From positions 1,116,001 to 1,180,000 of the forward strand of contig NZ_UGSI01000001.1 of NCBI RefSeq assembly GCF_900454495.1: 64,000 nucleotides of DNA, read 5' to 3'. Positions 40,002 through 49,515 of this stretch are shown here, in pieces. Source of the stretch: Paenibacillus macerans (lineage in GTDB: Bacteria; Bacillota; Bacilli; Paenibacillales; Paenibacillaceae). Positions within the stretch are counted from its first letter, which is position 1. Every line of letters starts with the position of its first letter. A model generated the notes under the pieces. That model saw only the letters and a program-made list of their open reading frames with translations, was not told the origin of the DNA and did not search any database. The position numbers and the translations under genes were made by a program.

Positions 40002-41492
40002 ATGGGAGATAATTTGCTGGAGATGCGTGGGATCGCCAAAAGCTTCGGGGGGACCCATGCGCTCAAGGGCATCGATTTTGAACTGAAAGCCGGCGAGATC
40101 CATGCCTTGCTGGGCGAAAACGGCGCAGGCAAATCGACGCTGATCAAAATTTTGGGCGGCATCCATAAGCCCGACCGTGGACAAATCTTTATCGGCGGTG
40201 AGCCCGCGGATATCGACAGTGTGCAAAGCGCCCGGGCTTACGGAATCGGCATTATCCACCAGGAAATCGTGCTCGTTCCATATCTCAGCGTTGCCGAGAA
40301 CATCTTTTTGGGCCGCGAACCGGTCAACAAATGGGGGTTCAAGGACGAAAAGCGGATGAAAGCCGAAGCCAACCGCATGATCGAGCAGCTTGGGCTGAAC
40401 ATCGATGTCACGACATTGGTGGGAGAATTGACGGTGGCTCAGCAGCAGCTGATCGAAATTGTTAAGGCGATTTCATTTAACGTGAAAATCCTGGTGATGG
40501 ACGAACCGACCTCCTCCTTGTCCGACGAGGAAGTGGGCCGACTGTTCGTGACGATGGAGAAGCTGCGGCGGCAAAACGTCGGCATTATTTATATCTCGCA
40601 CCGGCTGGAAGAATTGTTTAAGATGGCGGACCGCATCACGGTCATAAGGGACGGCGGTTATGTCGGCACGAAGCGGACCTCGGACACCAATACGGAAGAT
40701 CTGGTGGCGATGATGGTCGGCCGGGAGCTGGAAAGCTTCTATACCCGTACCTATTCCGTCCGTGACCAGGAGGTGCTGCGCGTTGAAGGGCTGTACAGAG
40801 AGGGCGTATTCGAAGACGTCTCCTTCCGGGTGCGCAAAGGCGAAATCCTCGGTTTCTCCGGCCTGGTAGGCGCGGGGAGAAGCGAACTGATGCAAACCAT
40901 TTTCGGCGCCTACCGGCATAACCGCGGGCGGATTTACTTGAACGGCGGGGAAGTCAGCTTTAAAAATTGCAGCCAGGCTATCGCCAAAGGGATCGCCATG
41001 GTTCCGGAAGACCGCAAGGACCAAGGGCTGGTCCTCGAGAACTCGGTCGGCTTCAATCTCACGTTAACGAATCTCGATCAATTGATGGGCAGCCGGTTTT
41101 TGATCAGCGAGAAAAAAAGAAGCGAACAGATCGGCAAATACGTGAGCGGCCTGAATATTAAGACCGCCTCGGCGGACATCGAGGTGTCCAGCTTGTCGGG
41201 AGGCAACCAGCAGAAGGTCGTTATTGCCAAATGGCTGGCCACGAACCCGCAGCTTCTGATCCTGGACGAGCCTACCCGCGGAGTCGACGTCGGGGCCAAG
41301 TCGGAAATCTACGCGATCATCAACCGGTTGGCCAATGAAGGGTTGGCGATTATTATGGTCTCCTCCGATCTTCCGGAGATCATCAATATGTGCGATTCGG
41401 TGTGCGTGATGCGGAGCGGCAAGCTGGTGGCGCAATTAAACCGGGAGGAACTGTCCCAGGAAAATATTATGCGCTATGCGACAGGAGGATGA
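40002..41492 (+). CDS. Sugar ABC transporter ATPase, RbsA type
   Basis: A 496-residue double ATPase of the CUT2 sugar importer class. The first nucleotide domain has Walker A GENGAGKSTL and Walker B LVMDEPTSSL; the second has the usual altered Walker A GLVGAGRSELM, the signature LSGGNQQKV and Walker B LILDEPTRGVD. A GGAGGTG ribosome site precedes the ATG. It energises the permease encoded directly downstream; the reading frame stop lies 8 bp before that start. The pattern regulator, binding protein, ATPase, permease matches ribose-type systems. Confidence 0.95.
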   Translation: MGDNLLEMRGIAKSFGGTHALKGIDFELKAGEIHALLGENGAGKSTLIKILGGIHKPDRGQIFIGGEPADIDSVQSARAYGIGIIHQEIVLVPYLSVAENIFLGREPVNKWGFKDEKRMKAEANRMIEQLGLNIDVTTLVGELTVAQQQLIEIVKAISFNVKILVMDEPTSSLSDEEVGRLFVTMEKLRRQNVGIIYISHRLEELFKMADRITVIRDGGYVGTKRTSDTNTEDLVAMMVGRELESFYTRTYSVRDQEVLRVEGLYREGVFEDVSFRVRKGEILGFSGLVGAGRSELMQTIFGAYRHNRGRIYLNGGEVSFKNCSQAIAKGIAMVPEDRKDQGLVLENSVGFNLTLTNLDQLMGSRFLISEKKRSEQIGKYVSGLNIKTASADIEVSSLSGGNQQKVVIAKWLATNPQLLILDEPTRGVDVGAKSEIYAIINRLANEGLAIIMVSSDLPEIINMCDSVCVMRSGKLVAQLNREELSQENIMRYATGG

Positions 41493-41499
41493 GAAAGCG

Positions 41500-42480
41500 A
41501 TGAGCACAAAAAATAGCGCTCTTACATCAATGGTCAGAGGCAATATCGGCATTATATTCGTGTTGCTGGTTTTATGCGTGATTTTATCGATCGTATCGCC
41601 GGTGTTCCTGACGACGGAAAACTTGATCACGGTGCTGCGGCAGGTTTCCAACAACGTTTTCCTCGCTCTCGGCATGACCCTGGTGATGATTTTGGGCGGC
41701 ATCGACCTCTCGGTCGGCGCGATTGTGGCCGTCTCCGGGACGCTGACCGTCGGCTTTATGGTCAATAACGGCATCCCCATGCCCGTGGCGATTTTGCTGG
41801 GGATTTTAATCGGCACGCTGCTCGGATTTTTCAACGGGGTGATCATCACCCAATTTAAGCTGCCTGCATTTATCGTGACGCTGGCGACGATGAACATCGC
41901 CCAGGGGATTGCTTATATTTACAGCGGCGGACGGTCGGCCCGCATTACCAACGACGCCTATACCCAACTGGGGACGGGGAAGCTGTTCGGTTTTTTGCCT
42001 CTGCCCGTACTATATATGGCCATCTTGACGGTTATCTTCATCGTGCTGCTGAACAAAACGAAGTTCGGAACCAACATCTTTGCGATCGGCGGCAACCGGG
42101 AAGCGGCCCGTCTGTCGGGCGTGCGCATCAAGAAGGTGGAGATTGCGGTGTATACGCTGGCCGGGCTGCTTTCGGCACTGGCGGGCATCGTGCTTTCGGC
42201 GAGAATGTATTCGGGCCAGCCTTCGGTTGGCCAGGGCTATGAAATGGACGCGATCGCAGCCTGCGTGCTGGGCGGAGTGTCCATGGCCGGCGGGCGGGGC
42301 CGCATCAGCGGAACGATCTTCGGCGTCATGATCATCGGGGTCGTAAGCAACGGTTTGAACCTGATGGGAGTCAGCTCGTTTTGGCAGCTGCTGGTTAAAG
42401 GTTTGATCATCTTGATCGCCGTCCTAATCGACGCCCAAAAGGGCAAAAAGCTTCCGTTTTCCTTCAAATTCGCCAAATAA
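41500..42480 (+). CDS. Sugar ABC transporter permease, RbsC type
   Basis: A 326-residue membrane permease of the BPD_transp_2 (RbsC) family with about eight to ten helices. Family stretches are GMTLVMILGGIDLSVGAIVA, FNGVIITQFKLPAFIVTLATM and GGRGRISGTIFGVMIIG. The ATG at 41500 is chosen because AGGAGG lies about 9 bases upstream; an ATG at 41476 would overlap the ATPase gene. One RbsC-type gene normally forms a homodimer in the membrane, so the importer is complete. A gene of unknown function follows. Confidence 0.94.
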   Translation: MSTKNSALTSMVRGNIGIIFVLLVLCVILSIVSPVFLTTENLITVLRQVSNNVFLALGMTLVMILGGIDLSVGAIVAVSGTLTVGFMVNNGIPMPVAILLGILIGTLLGFFNGVIITQFKLPAFIVTLATMNIAQGIAYIYSGGRSARITNDAYTQLGTGKLFGFLPLPVLYMAILTVIFIVLLNKTKFGTNIFAIGGNREAARLSGVRIKKVEIAVYTLAGLLSALAGIVLSARMYSGQPSVGQGYEMDAIAACVLGGVSMAGGRGRISGTIFGVMIIGVVSNGLNLMGVSSFWQLLVKGLIILIAVLIDAQKGKKLPFSFKFAK

Positions 42481-42519
42481 ACCGCAGCATCAGACCAACC
42501 AAGAAAAGAGGTTTTGACT

Positions 42520-43962
42520 ATGGACACAACAGCGCAAGCATTCAAATATAAATTTCAAATCATGCTGAACAATCCGGACCATCTGCCGAGGCAAAACGAG
42601 CCGGTGATCACCAAGCTGAATTTCTCCGATTACCGGGTTCACCCGGGCAGCCTTGAACTGTATGACGACCAAAACCGCAAGGTCCCGTTTCAACTTATAG
42701 ACGTGGTGCTTGACGGGGAATTTATCCAGGAAGCGTCGATCGTTTACGTGGTCAGCATGGACAAACGGGTCGCCTCGTACTCACTGTATGCCGGCGGCAA
42801 ACCGCTTGCTGAGGCCCCTGAGTTTAAGGGCATTCAAAAGCTTGAGCCCGTGCAGGTGGACGGCTTCCGCAGACTGGATACCGGCTACTATATTCTGGAG
42901 CTGTGCTCCGGCACCGCCGACGGCACCTCCTACGGCAAATGGGGCATCCGGTATTTCGAAGCCAAGGAAGAACGGAAAAATTTAATCAAGGATTACTCCA
43001 ATGCGATCGGGGGATTTTACGGTCCTTTCTTCACCCCGAAAAACGGGCTGATCAATCCGCCAGAGCACACGAAGGTGGAATTCGTCGTCGAGGCCGAAGG
43101 CCCGATCTACTGCCGGTACCGAATGAACGGCCAGGTACCCGACGGATTGGACGAAAATCTGAAAGGGAAAAAGTTTTCGGTGACCTGGGAGTTTTTCTAC
43201 AATTCGCCCTGGTTCCGCAGAAAATACGATGTCGACGATTTCTCCACCACGGTGGACGGTATCCCGGTCGTCAACAAAATTACCGTCGGGGACGAATTCG
43301 AGAGCGGCCAAGGCAACCGCGTCTTTACCTCCTTCGCTTCTTACGGGGGCACGTATTACCGGGAAGGCGACCTGTACGCCAACATTTTGTCGGACGGCGT
43401 GCACCGTCTGCTTGCTGACGCGGACAAGCTGGGGAACGACAAGCTGAAGCAGTACAAGGCGAGCATCGGGGAGAATATCAACGAGGTGTCCTGGGACTAT
43501 TTCTGGCGACTCTTTTGCATCCAGGACGGGATTTTGACGGCGGAGGAAATCAAGGCGCATATTGCCGAGATCATCCCCGAATCCCATAAACAGGTGCACC
43601 AAAGCGAGCGGAACGAACAAGTGCTGTTCCAAAAGCAGGTGGACGTCAACAGTGCGCCCGAGCAGACCATTTTCCCGCTGAGCGCCAACAAAACCGCCGA
43701 GATCAACGATGAAACCGGCTATGCCATGGTGTGGTACACGAGCGAGGTCGTATCGCGTTACCAAATCGTGCAGCGCAGTGATTCCGGCTGGGTGAACTGG
43801 GGCACGAACGGGGAAAACGAACATCCCGAGCTGCCGACCGGCTCGACGATTTATACGGCTTACGGCAAATTTGCGGACTGGGAGAAGCAGGCGGATGCGA
43901 TGGAGAAAAATATCGACTCCAAGCAAGGGCTGGCGCAAGTTTTGAACGGTTATATAAGCTAA
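42520..43962 (+). CDS. Protein of unknown function in the sugar importer operon
   Basis: A 480-residue soluble protein without signal peptide or membrane helix. It is rich in beta-strand patterns and aromatic residues (KFSVTWEFFYNSPWFRRKYD and YGPFFTPKNGL). The N-terminal third, with KLNFSDYRVHPGSLELYDDQ, vaguely recalls RIFT-barrel or lyase-associated domains, but I do not recognise the family and assign no reaction. The ATG at 42520 follows AAGAGG. It is the last gene of the lacI-importer group, so it probably handles the imported sugar or oligosaccharide in the cytoplasm: hydrolase, lyase or epimerase are open possibilities. A terminator follows. Confidence 0.7.
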   Translation: MDTTAQAFKYKFQIMLNNPDHLPRQNEPVITKLNFSDYRVHPGSLELYDDQNRKVPFQLIDVVLDGEFIQEASIVYVVSMDKRVASYSLYAGGKPLAEAPEFKGIQKLEPVQVDGFRRLDTGYYILELCSGTADGTSYGKWGIRYFEAKEERKNLIKDYSNAIGGFYGPFFTPKNGLINPPEHTKVEFVVEAEGPIYCRYRMNGQVPDGLDENLKGKKFSVTWEFFYNSPWFRRKYDVDDFSTTVDGIPVVNKITVGDEFESGQGNRVFTSFASYGGTYYREGDLYANILSDGVHRLLADADKLGNDKLKQYKASIGENINEVSWDYFWRLFCIQDGILTAEEIKAHIAEIIPESHKQVHQSERNEQVLFQKQVDVNSAPEQTIFPLSANKTAEINDETGYAMVWYTSEVVSRYQIVQRSDSGWVNWGTNGENEHPELPTGSTIYTAYGKFADWEKQADAMEKNIDSKQGLAQVLNGYIS

Positions 43963-44024
43963 AACAGGCTGTTTTTCGGGAAAGGGTTCCGATGAGTAGC
44001 CGGTTTGAGTTTCGCTATACCGAG

Positions 44025-44067
44025 ATCGCGAGTTGCAAGGGGAACACCCTGCACTCGCGATATTTTT
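44025..44067. terminator. Terminator between convergent genes
   Basis: ATCGCGAGT (44025-44033) pairs with ACTCGCGAT (44053-44061), with further GC pairing inside the loop, followed by ATTTTT on the plus strand. It ends the importer operon before the convergent araC gene. Confidence 0.8.
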
Positions 44068-44079
44068 GGATAAAGGCTA

Positions 44080-45075
44080 TTATGACCGGTTCGCTTTGCG
44101 ATATTTCGCAGGGGTCGTCTCGAAGTGGCCGGCAAACGCCCGGTAAAAAAAGCCGAGGCTTTGGTAACCGATCCCGTAAGCGATTTCCTCAATGCTTTGC
44201 TCCGTATTGGCCAGGAGGGAAGCGGCATGGATCATGCGCTGCGTTTTGACCAGTTCCATGAACGTTTTGCCCGTTCTTTTCTTGAGTAAATTCCCCAGGT
44301 AGTTGGGATTATAATTAAACGCCGTCGCCAGGTCCGCAAGCGTGCAGGTTTGATAATTAGCTTCTATATAACCCAGGATATGGACCAAATTCGCTTTCGT
44401 TTCGGGATCGGAATTCGTCTCATTTGTGTGATACGAAAACACCCGCATTAATTCCGTAAACACGATCATCATGTAATTGTAAATCATTTCTTGCGAGTAG
44501 ACCCGGCTGTCGAACGCCTCGCACATCATATTTTTGATGAATAAGTGCAGGTTTTCATGGTGCTCGGATTCGAACACAATATAGCGGTTGTGGTCGGTGC
44601 TTTCGGAAATAGCGTTCACCAAAAAATTCGAAACGATCCCTTTCGTTTTGAATCTCCCTAAAGCCGAAGTGAAAATCTCCTTTTTCATAATGATATTCAC
44701 CAGCAGATCGTTTTCCCCCATCGCTTCAATGCGGTGCAAAACATCCGTATCCAGCAGGCAAACTTGTCCTTCCCGCAGAATGACTTTTTTCTCGTTAATC
44801 CACTGAACGCAGGATCCCGAATAGATGTAATTCATTTCGATAAAATTGTGGAGATGCAGCGGCATCGGCGCAAAACGGTTATGCTTGCGGACGTGGATCG
44901 GGCCTTGTTCGAAAAACAGACTGTCCGGCATGCGGAAATAAGTCCCGTCCTCGCCGATCCATTCCTCGGGCCATTCCTCGGGCCAAATGTCATTTACGTT
45001 TTCCCGCGTTTGCAACTGCTTGGTTTCAATCTCATTGACCGTGCGCAAATATTGGTCAAGCTCTTGATGGTTCAT
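44080..45075 (-). CDS. AraC family regulator
   Basis: A 331-residue regulator. The N-terminal half carries a cupin-like sensing domain (HLHNFIEMNYIYSG, with IHVRKHNRFAPMPLHLH metal- or sugar-binding-type histidines). The C-terminal 100 residues form the double AraC helix-turn-helix (CTLADLATAFNYNPNYLGNLL and IEEIAYGIGYQSLGFFYRAF). A tandem duplication gives WPEEWPEEW at about residues 31-39, encoded by a 12-bp direct repeat. It is divergent from the GPH symporter and GH78-like genes, so they are its likely targets. TTACCGA-type repeats in the shared gap are candidate sites. Confidence 0.9.
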   Translation of the reverse strand: MNHQELDQYLRTVNEIETKQLQTRENVNDIWPEEWPEEWIGEDGTYFRMPDSLFFEQGPIHVRKHNRFAPMPLHLHNFIEMNYIYSGSCVQWINEKKVILREGQVCLLDTDVLHRIEAMGENDLLVNIIMKKEIFTSALGRFKTKGIVSNFLVNAISESTDHNRYIVFESEHHENLHLFIKNMMCEAFDSRVYSQEMIYNYMMIVFTELMRVFSYHTNETNSDPETKANLVHILGYIEANYQTCTLADLATAFNYNPNYLGNLLKKRTGKTFMELVKTQRMIHAASLLANTEQSIEEIAYGIGYQSLGFFYRAFAGHFETTPAKYRKANRS

Positions 45076-45154
45076 AAGACAACAATCCTTCCAAGAAAAA
45101 GCATTAAGTTTAGTATACCTGTAAAAAGGAGAAAAGATAACCGTAATTAAGAAA

Positions 45155-45183
45155 TTGTATAGGCTTACCGAAAGCGTTTTAAT
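45155..45183 (+). promoter_or_regulatory. Promoter of the GPH symporter operon with cre-like element
   Basis: TTGTAT (45155-45160), a 17-base spacer, TTTAAT (45178-45183). CCGAAAGCGTTTTAA (45167-45181) overlaps it and resembles a cre site with two deviations. Around it are TTACCGAAA (45165), TTTACCGAG (45199) and inverted TTCGGTAAA (45273), possible AraC-type sites. Confidence 0.5.
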
Positions 45184-45307
45184 ATGAATAGATCAAAATT
45201 TACCGAGGCGCCTCTAAATCTTTAGAAAGGAGAATACTTCGAAGCGTAACTGCTTTTTATTGCGAATTTATCTTCGGTAAAAACAATTGATATGGGGTGT
45301 AAATAAC

Positions 45308-46690
45308 ATGAGCACGGTATTAGCGACCGGAAATAAAGAAACGCCGCAAGATGCGGCGATGGCGAAAATCGGGCTGGGCGAAAAGCTGGGATACGGCGCG
45401 GGGGATATCGCGAGCAACCTGATCTGGACAGCGTTGTCCATGTTTGTCACTTATTACTATACGGATGTCGCCGGCTTGGCCGCTGCCGCTATCGGTACTA
45501 TGTTCCTCGTTGCCCGCGTGTTGGACGCCTTTGTCGATGTCGGAGTAGGGGCAATGGTGGACAAAACGAAAACGAAATTCGGAAAAGCCCGGCCCTGGCT
45601 GCTGTGGTGGGCGATTCCGTTCGGCATCTCCGGCGTGCTGCTGTTTTCCATGCCCGATCTCGGCCCGGCGGGATCGCTGTTTTACGCTTATGCCACCTAT
45701 CTGCTGATCAACATCATCTATTCGGCGATCAACATTCCTTACGGCGTGCTCAGCTCCTTAATGACGCAGGATCCGTATCAGCGTTCTTTGCTGAACATTT
45801 TCCGGATGGTGATGGCGCTGGTAGGCATGCTGATCGTATCCAACGGAACCCTTCCGCTGGTGGCGGGGCTCGGGGGCGGGAAACCGGCCTGGACATTGAC
45901 ATTTGCGGCGTTCAGCGCGGTTGCGGTCATCCTGTTTTTGATTACGTTCCTGACGGCCAGAGAACGCGTCCGTCAGGCGGTGGTTAATAAGGATATCCCT
46001 TTGAAAAGAGGCCTTCCCGCACTGTTCCGCAACAAGTATTGGGTGCTTGTGCTTTTGCTGAATACCGTATTTTACGGAATGCAAGCGGTAACATCGGCGG
46101 TCAACGTGTACTATGCCCAATATTTGCTCGGCAATAAGGACCTGGTGGGGCTGCTGACCATCGCGCAGCTTGTTCCGATGATGCTCGGTTTGCTTGCGCT
46201 GGCTCCCGTCATTAAGAAATTCGGCAAACGGAACGTCGCTTTGGCGGGAATGGCGGTCATGGCCGTCGGCTGCTTGATCCCGGCCATAGATCCAGCGAAC
46301 GTAACGGTCGTGATCGTCTCGACCGTAGTCAAAGCCCTCGGCACCGCGCCGCTGATCGGAACGATTTTTGCTTTTGCGGCCGACACGGTCGACTACGGGG
46401 AGTGGAAGACAGGCATGCGCACGGAAGGGCTCATCTTCAGCGCTTCCAGCTTCGGCGGCAAAACGGGCAGCGGCCTGGGCGGGGCCATGGTCGGCTGGAT
46501 GCTGGCTTTCAGCGGCTATGTCGGAGGCCAGGAAGCCGTTTCTGCGTCGGCCTCTCACGCGATTCAATTCCTTTTTATCTATTTTCCGGCCATCCTATGC
46601 GCCGTATTATTCGTGATTTTATGGTTCTATAAGCTGGATAAAGAGTACCCGAAGATTTTGGCGGAGCTCCAAGCTATTAAAAAAATGTAA
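45308..46690 (+). CDS. GPH-family sugar-cation symporter
   Basis: A 460-residue transporter of the glycoside-pentoside-hexuronide family (MelB type) within the MFS fold, with 12 predicted helices. Landmarks are GYGAGDIASNLIWT near the start, VLDAFVDVGVGAMVDKTKTKFGKARPW between helices 2 and 3, and FAADTVDYGEWKTGMRTEGL in the second half, all typical of GPH proteins. The ATG at 45308 follows ATGGGGTG at 10 bases. It should import an oligosaccharide or glycoside with Na+ or H+. The GH78-like gene 30 bp downstream suggests rhamnose-containing glycosides as substrate. Confidence 0.93.
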   Translation: MSTVLATGNKETPQDAAMAKIGLGEKLGYGAGDIASNLIWTALSMFVTYYYTDVAGLAAAAIGTMFLVARVLDAFVDVGVGAMVDKTKTKFGKARPWLLWWAIPFGISGVLLFSMPDLGPAGSLFYAYATYLLINIIYSAINIPYGVLSSLMTQDPYQRSLLNIFRMVMALVGMLIVSNGTLPLVAGLGGGKPAWTLTFAAFSAVAVILFLITFLTARERVRQAVVNKDIPLKRGLPALFRNKYWVLVLLLNTVFYGMQAVTSAVNVYYAQYLLGNKDLVGLLTIAQLVPMMLGLLALAPVIKKFGKRNVALAGMAVMAVGCLIPAIDPANVTVVIVSTVVKALGTAPLIGTIFAFAADTVDYGEWKTGMRTEGLIFSASSFGGKTGSGLGGAMVGWMLAFSGYVGGQEAVSASASHAIQFLFIYFPAILCAVLFVILWFYKLDKEYPKILAELQAIKKM

Positions 46691-46720
46691 AAAGAATGCT
46701 GATAGGAGGTATCTTCTCTA

Positions 46721-48298
46721 ATGGCAAACGATAGAGAAACTTATGAATCTTCACCCGCCGTTGTTCCTAAGCGCTCGTTCATTGAGCAAGCGGAACGCTT
46801 AAAGCCCGTTCTTCTTCAACGGGATGAGGAGGCCCGGCAAAACGTTGAGGTCGTGCCGGACGAGCGCGCGATCCATGGCTGGCGGGCCATCGCCGCGTCG
46901 AGCGCGGACACGCTTGCCCCGCAAAGTTTCGGAAAGGGCGATGCGGTCATTTTGGACTTTGGCGACCACCGGGTCGGTTATGTTTCCTTGGACGTAAAGC
47001 CGGTCGGGAGCCCGCCGGACGCACCGCTCAGACTTAAGCTTACGTTTGGAGAAATGCCTGTTGAGGTGGCGGAGCCTCTTGCAAACTACAACGGCTGGAT
47101 CAGCAGCTCCTGGCTGCAGGAAGAGACGATCACGGTTGACGTGCTTCCTTGCCGCATCGAAATGCCGCGGCGCTACAGCTTCCGCTATCTGAAGCTCGAA
47201 GTTCTCGATACGTCCAGAAAGTACCGCGTCGCGTTCGACCGCGTGCTATGCCGAACCGTTACCTCGGCCGATCCGGCGCAAGTCGTCCCGTTGGTACACG
47301 CGGATCCGCTGTTAACGGAGATCGACCGGGTCAGCGTGCGTACGCTGGAGGATTGCATGCAGGACGTGTTCGAGGACGGACCGAAGCGGGACCGCCGGCT
47401 ATGGCTCGGCGACCTTCGCCTTCAGGCGCTGGCCAATTACGAGACGTTCCGCAATTACGATCTGGTCAAGCGTTGTCTTTACCTGTTCGCCAGCGTTCCC
47501 GATGAGCGGGGGCGGGTGACTTCCAATTTGTTTATTGAACCCGGCATCATTGCGGACGATACGTATTTTTTGGACTACTCCCTGTTCTTTACGACGGCCC
47601 TTCACGACTATTTCAGGGCCAGCGAAGACAAGGCGACGCTGCAAGAGCTGTGGCCGACCGCACGCCGGCAGGCGGAGCTGGCTTTGGAGTGCTTGGATGA
47701 GCGGAATATCGTCATGGATCGGGAAGGATGGGGCGCGTTCATCGACTGGCATCCGAAGTTGAACAAGCAGGCGTCGGCTCACGCCGTATTGATCTACGCC
47801 TTGAAGCGGGCCGTCCCTCTCGCCGAGCTGCTCGGCTGCGAGAGCGCTCCCCGTTTTGCGGAGCGGCTTAAAGCGTTGGAAGCGGCGGCCATGGCAGATC
47901 TGTGGGACGCGGAGCGCGGTTTTTTCGTAAGCGGCCCGGAGCGCCAAGTATCCTGGGCTAGTCAAATCTGGTTCGTTTTGGCCGAAGTATTGCCTAAGGA
48001 GGACAGCCGCTTGCTGATGCTGCGTCTATTGGCCGAACGGCCGCAGGTGGGGCCAACGACCCCCTATATGTATCACCATCTCATTGAGGCGCTGCTTCTG
48101 ACGGGGCTAAAAGAAGAAGCCGTGAGCCGGATGAAGGCGTATTGGGGAGGAATGATCGCCGACGGCGCCGATACCTTCTGGGAGCTCTACGATCCGGAGA
48201 ACAAAAGCTTTTCCCCATACGGCAGTTATTTGATCAACAGCTATTGCCATGCCTGGAGCTGCACGCCGGCCTATTTGATCCGCCATTATCGACTGTAA
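46721..48298 (+). CDS. Alpha-L-rhamnosidase-like glycoside hydrolase (GH78-like)
   Basis: A 525-residue cytoplasmic enzyme with the (alpha/alpha)6 six-hairpin catalytic domain of the rhamnosidase class. The EDGPKRDRRLWLGDLRLQ region corresponds to the DCPQRER-like active-site motif of GH78, followed by VTSNLFIEPGIIADDTYFLDY and a C-terminal FWELYDPENKSFSPYGS. A beta-sandwich of about 190 residues precedes it; the protein is shorter than typical GH78 enzymes (800-1000 residues) because the outer accessory modules are missing. AGGAGGT ribosome site. With the symporter upstream it should release a sugar from an imported oligosaccharide; rhamnose is the best guess, but related specificities cannot be excluded. 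Confidence 0.82.
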   Translation: MANDRETYESSPAVVPKRSFIEQAERLKPVLLQRDEEARQNVEVVPDERAIHGWRAIAASSADTLAPQSFGKGDAVILDFGDHRVGYVSLDVKPVGSPPDAPLRLKLTFGEMPVEVAEPLANYNGWISSSWLQEETITVDVLPCRIEMPRRYSFRYLKLEVLDTSRKYRVAFDRVLCRTVTSADPAQVVPLVHADPLLTEIDRVSVRTLEDCMQDVFEDGPKRDRRLWLGDLRLQALANYETFRNYDLVKRCLYLFASVPDERGRVTSNLFIEPGIIADDTYFLDYSLFFTTALHDYFRASEDKATLQELWPTARRQAELALECLDERNIVMDREGWGAFIDWHPKLNKQASAHAVLIYALKRAVPLAELLGCESAPRFAERLKALEAAAMADLWDAERGFFVSGPERQVSWASQIWFVLAEVLPKEDSRLLMLRLLAERPQVGPTTPYMYHHLIEALLLTGLKEEAVSRMKAYWGGMIADGADTFWELYDPENKSFSPYGSYLINSYCHAWSCTPAYLIRHYRL

Positions 48299-48310
48299 TC
48301 ATGCTGCACC

Positions 48311-48354
48311 AAGGAACTCTTGCCCGCCGCCCGGCGGGGAAGGGGTCCTTTTGA
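48311..48354 (+). terminator. Terminator of the symporter-GH78 operon
   Basis: AAGGAACTCTTGCCCGCC (from 48311) pairs imperfectly with GGCGGGGAAGGGGTCCTT (48333-48350), followed by TTTT within 48349-48352. Confidence 0.65.
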
Positions 48355-48465
48355 GGATTTTCATCAAAAACCAGCGAAGGCCGCGGCAGGACGCCCGGTT
48401 TTCATTTAACGAGGATTCTGGTATACTTGGTTTCGTCCCCAATAAATGCCAAGTAGGTGACTTTT

Positions 48466-49515
48466 GTGAAACCGGTTACAGTTTACGATATCGCGAAAGA
48501 GGCGAATGTTTCCGTGGCCACGGTTTCCCGGGTGCTGAACAATACCGCGCCGGTCAAAAAAGAGACCCGGGAGCGCATCAACGAACTGATTAACAAATAC
48601 CAGTTTCAACCGAACGCGCTGGCCCGCAGTTTGACCAAAAAAGAGACGGGGATGATCGGCATCATCCTGCCGGACATTACGAATCCTTTTTTTCCGGAGG
48701 TATTGTCCGGGTTCGACCGGGAGGCGAGAAAGCAAGGTTATACTTATTTCCTTTGCGACACCGTGTCCGCCAACGGGGACAGCGCCGACCAGTATGTCCG
48801 CGAATCGCAGTATTTGAACGTGCTGACGGAGAAGCAGGTGGACGGCATCGTTATGCTGGGCGGGCGGATCGATCTGGCCAAACCCGGAAAAGAGCTTACG
48901 GAGGAAGTCGTCGAGGTCGGCAAAAAACTGCCTTTGCTGCTCATCAACGGACGGCTGCCCGGATCATCGCTTAGCCGGGTGGCCGCGGACGAGCGGCTTG
49001 GCGCGGAACTGGCGACCCGGCATCTCATCGGGCTGGGGCACCGCGACATCGCCGTTGTCGGCGGATATCGGCATATGTCGAATACGCTGCAGCGTATCGC
49101 GGGGTTCACGAAAACGATGGAGCGGCACGGCATCCCGGTACGGAGGGAATGGATGCTTCACGAAGGTTTTTCCGTGGCGAGCGGCACGGCGTTTATGGAT
49201 CGGCTGTTAAGTTTGCCGCAGCGGCCGACGGCGATCTTTTGCCTGAACGACCTCGTGGCGATCGGCGCGCTCAAAGCGGCCGCCAAAGCCGGGCTGAAAG
49301 TGCCCGGGGACATTTCGATCGTCGGCTATGACGACATTCCGTTCGCGTCCAACAGCATTCCGGAGCTGACCACCGTATCGCTGCGCGCAAACGAACTCGG
49401 ACGCACGGCGGCCGAAATTCTGCACAAAATGATAACCAAGGACAAGGTAGCCAAGACAACCTTGCTCAAGCCCGAGCTGGTCGTGCGCGAATCCACCGCC
49501 GCCCCTGCCGAATAA
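48466..49515 (+). CDS. LacI family regulator
   Basis: A 349-residue LacI/GalR regulator of normal length. Helix-turn-helix VYDIAKEANVSVATVSRVLN, hinge region about residues 45-60, and a sugar-binding core ending in GYDDIPFASNSIPELTTVSL. The start is GTG at 48466, because the GTG at 48457 is part of the ribosome site AGTAGGTGA. A -10 TATACT (48422-48427) lies ahead. Its likely targets are the ATGAAAC-N2-GTTTCAT palindromes ahead of the GH35 operon directly downstream; their centre is GG/CC rather than the CG of cre sites, which fits a local regulator. The inducer is probably a galactoside. Confidence 0.92.
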   Translation: MKPVTVYDIAKEANVSVATVSRVLNNTAPVKKETRERINELINKYQFQPNALARSLTKKETGMIGIILPDITNPFFPEVLSGFDREARKQGYTYFLCDTVSANGDSADQYVRESQYLNVLTEKQVDGIVMLGGRIDLAKPGKELTEEVVEVGKKLPLLLINGRLPGSSLSRVAADERLGAELATRHLIGLGHRDIAVVGGYRHMSNTLQRIAGFTKTMERHGIPVRREWMLHEGFSVASGTAFMDRLLSLPQRPTAIFCLNDLVAIGALKAAAKAGLKVPGDISIVGYDDIPFASNSIPELTTVSLRANELGRTAAEILHKMITKDKVAKTTLLKPELVVRESTAAPAE

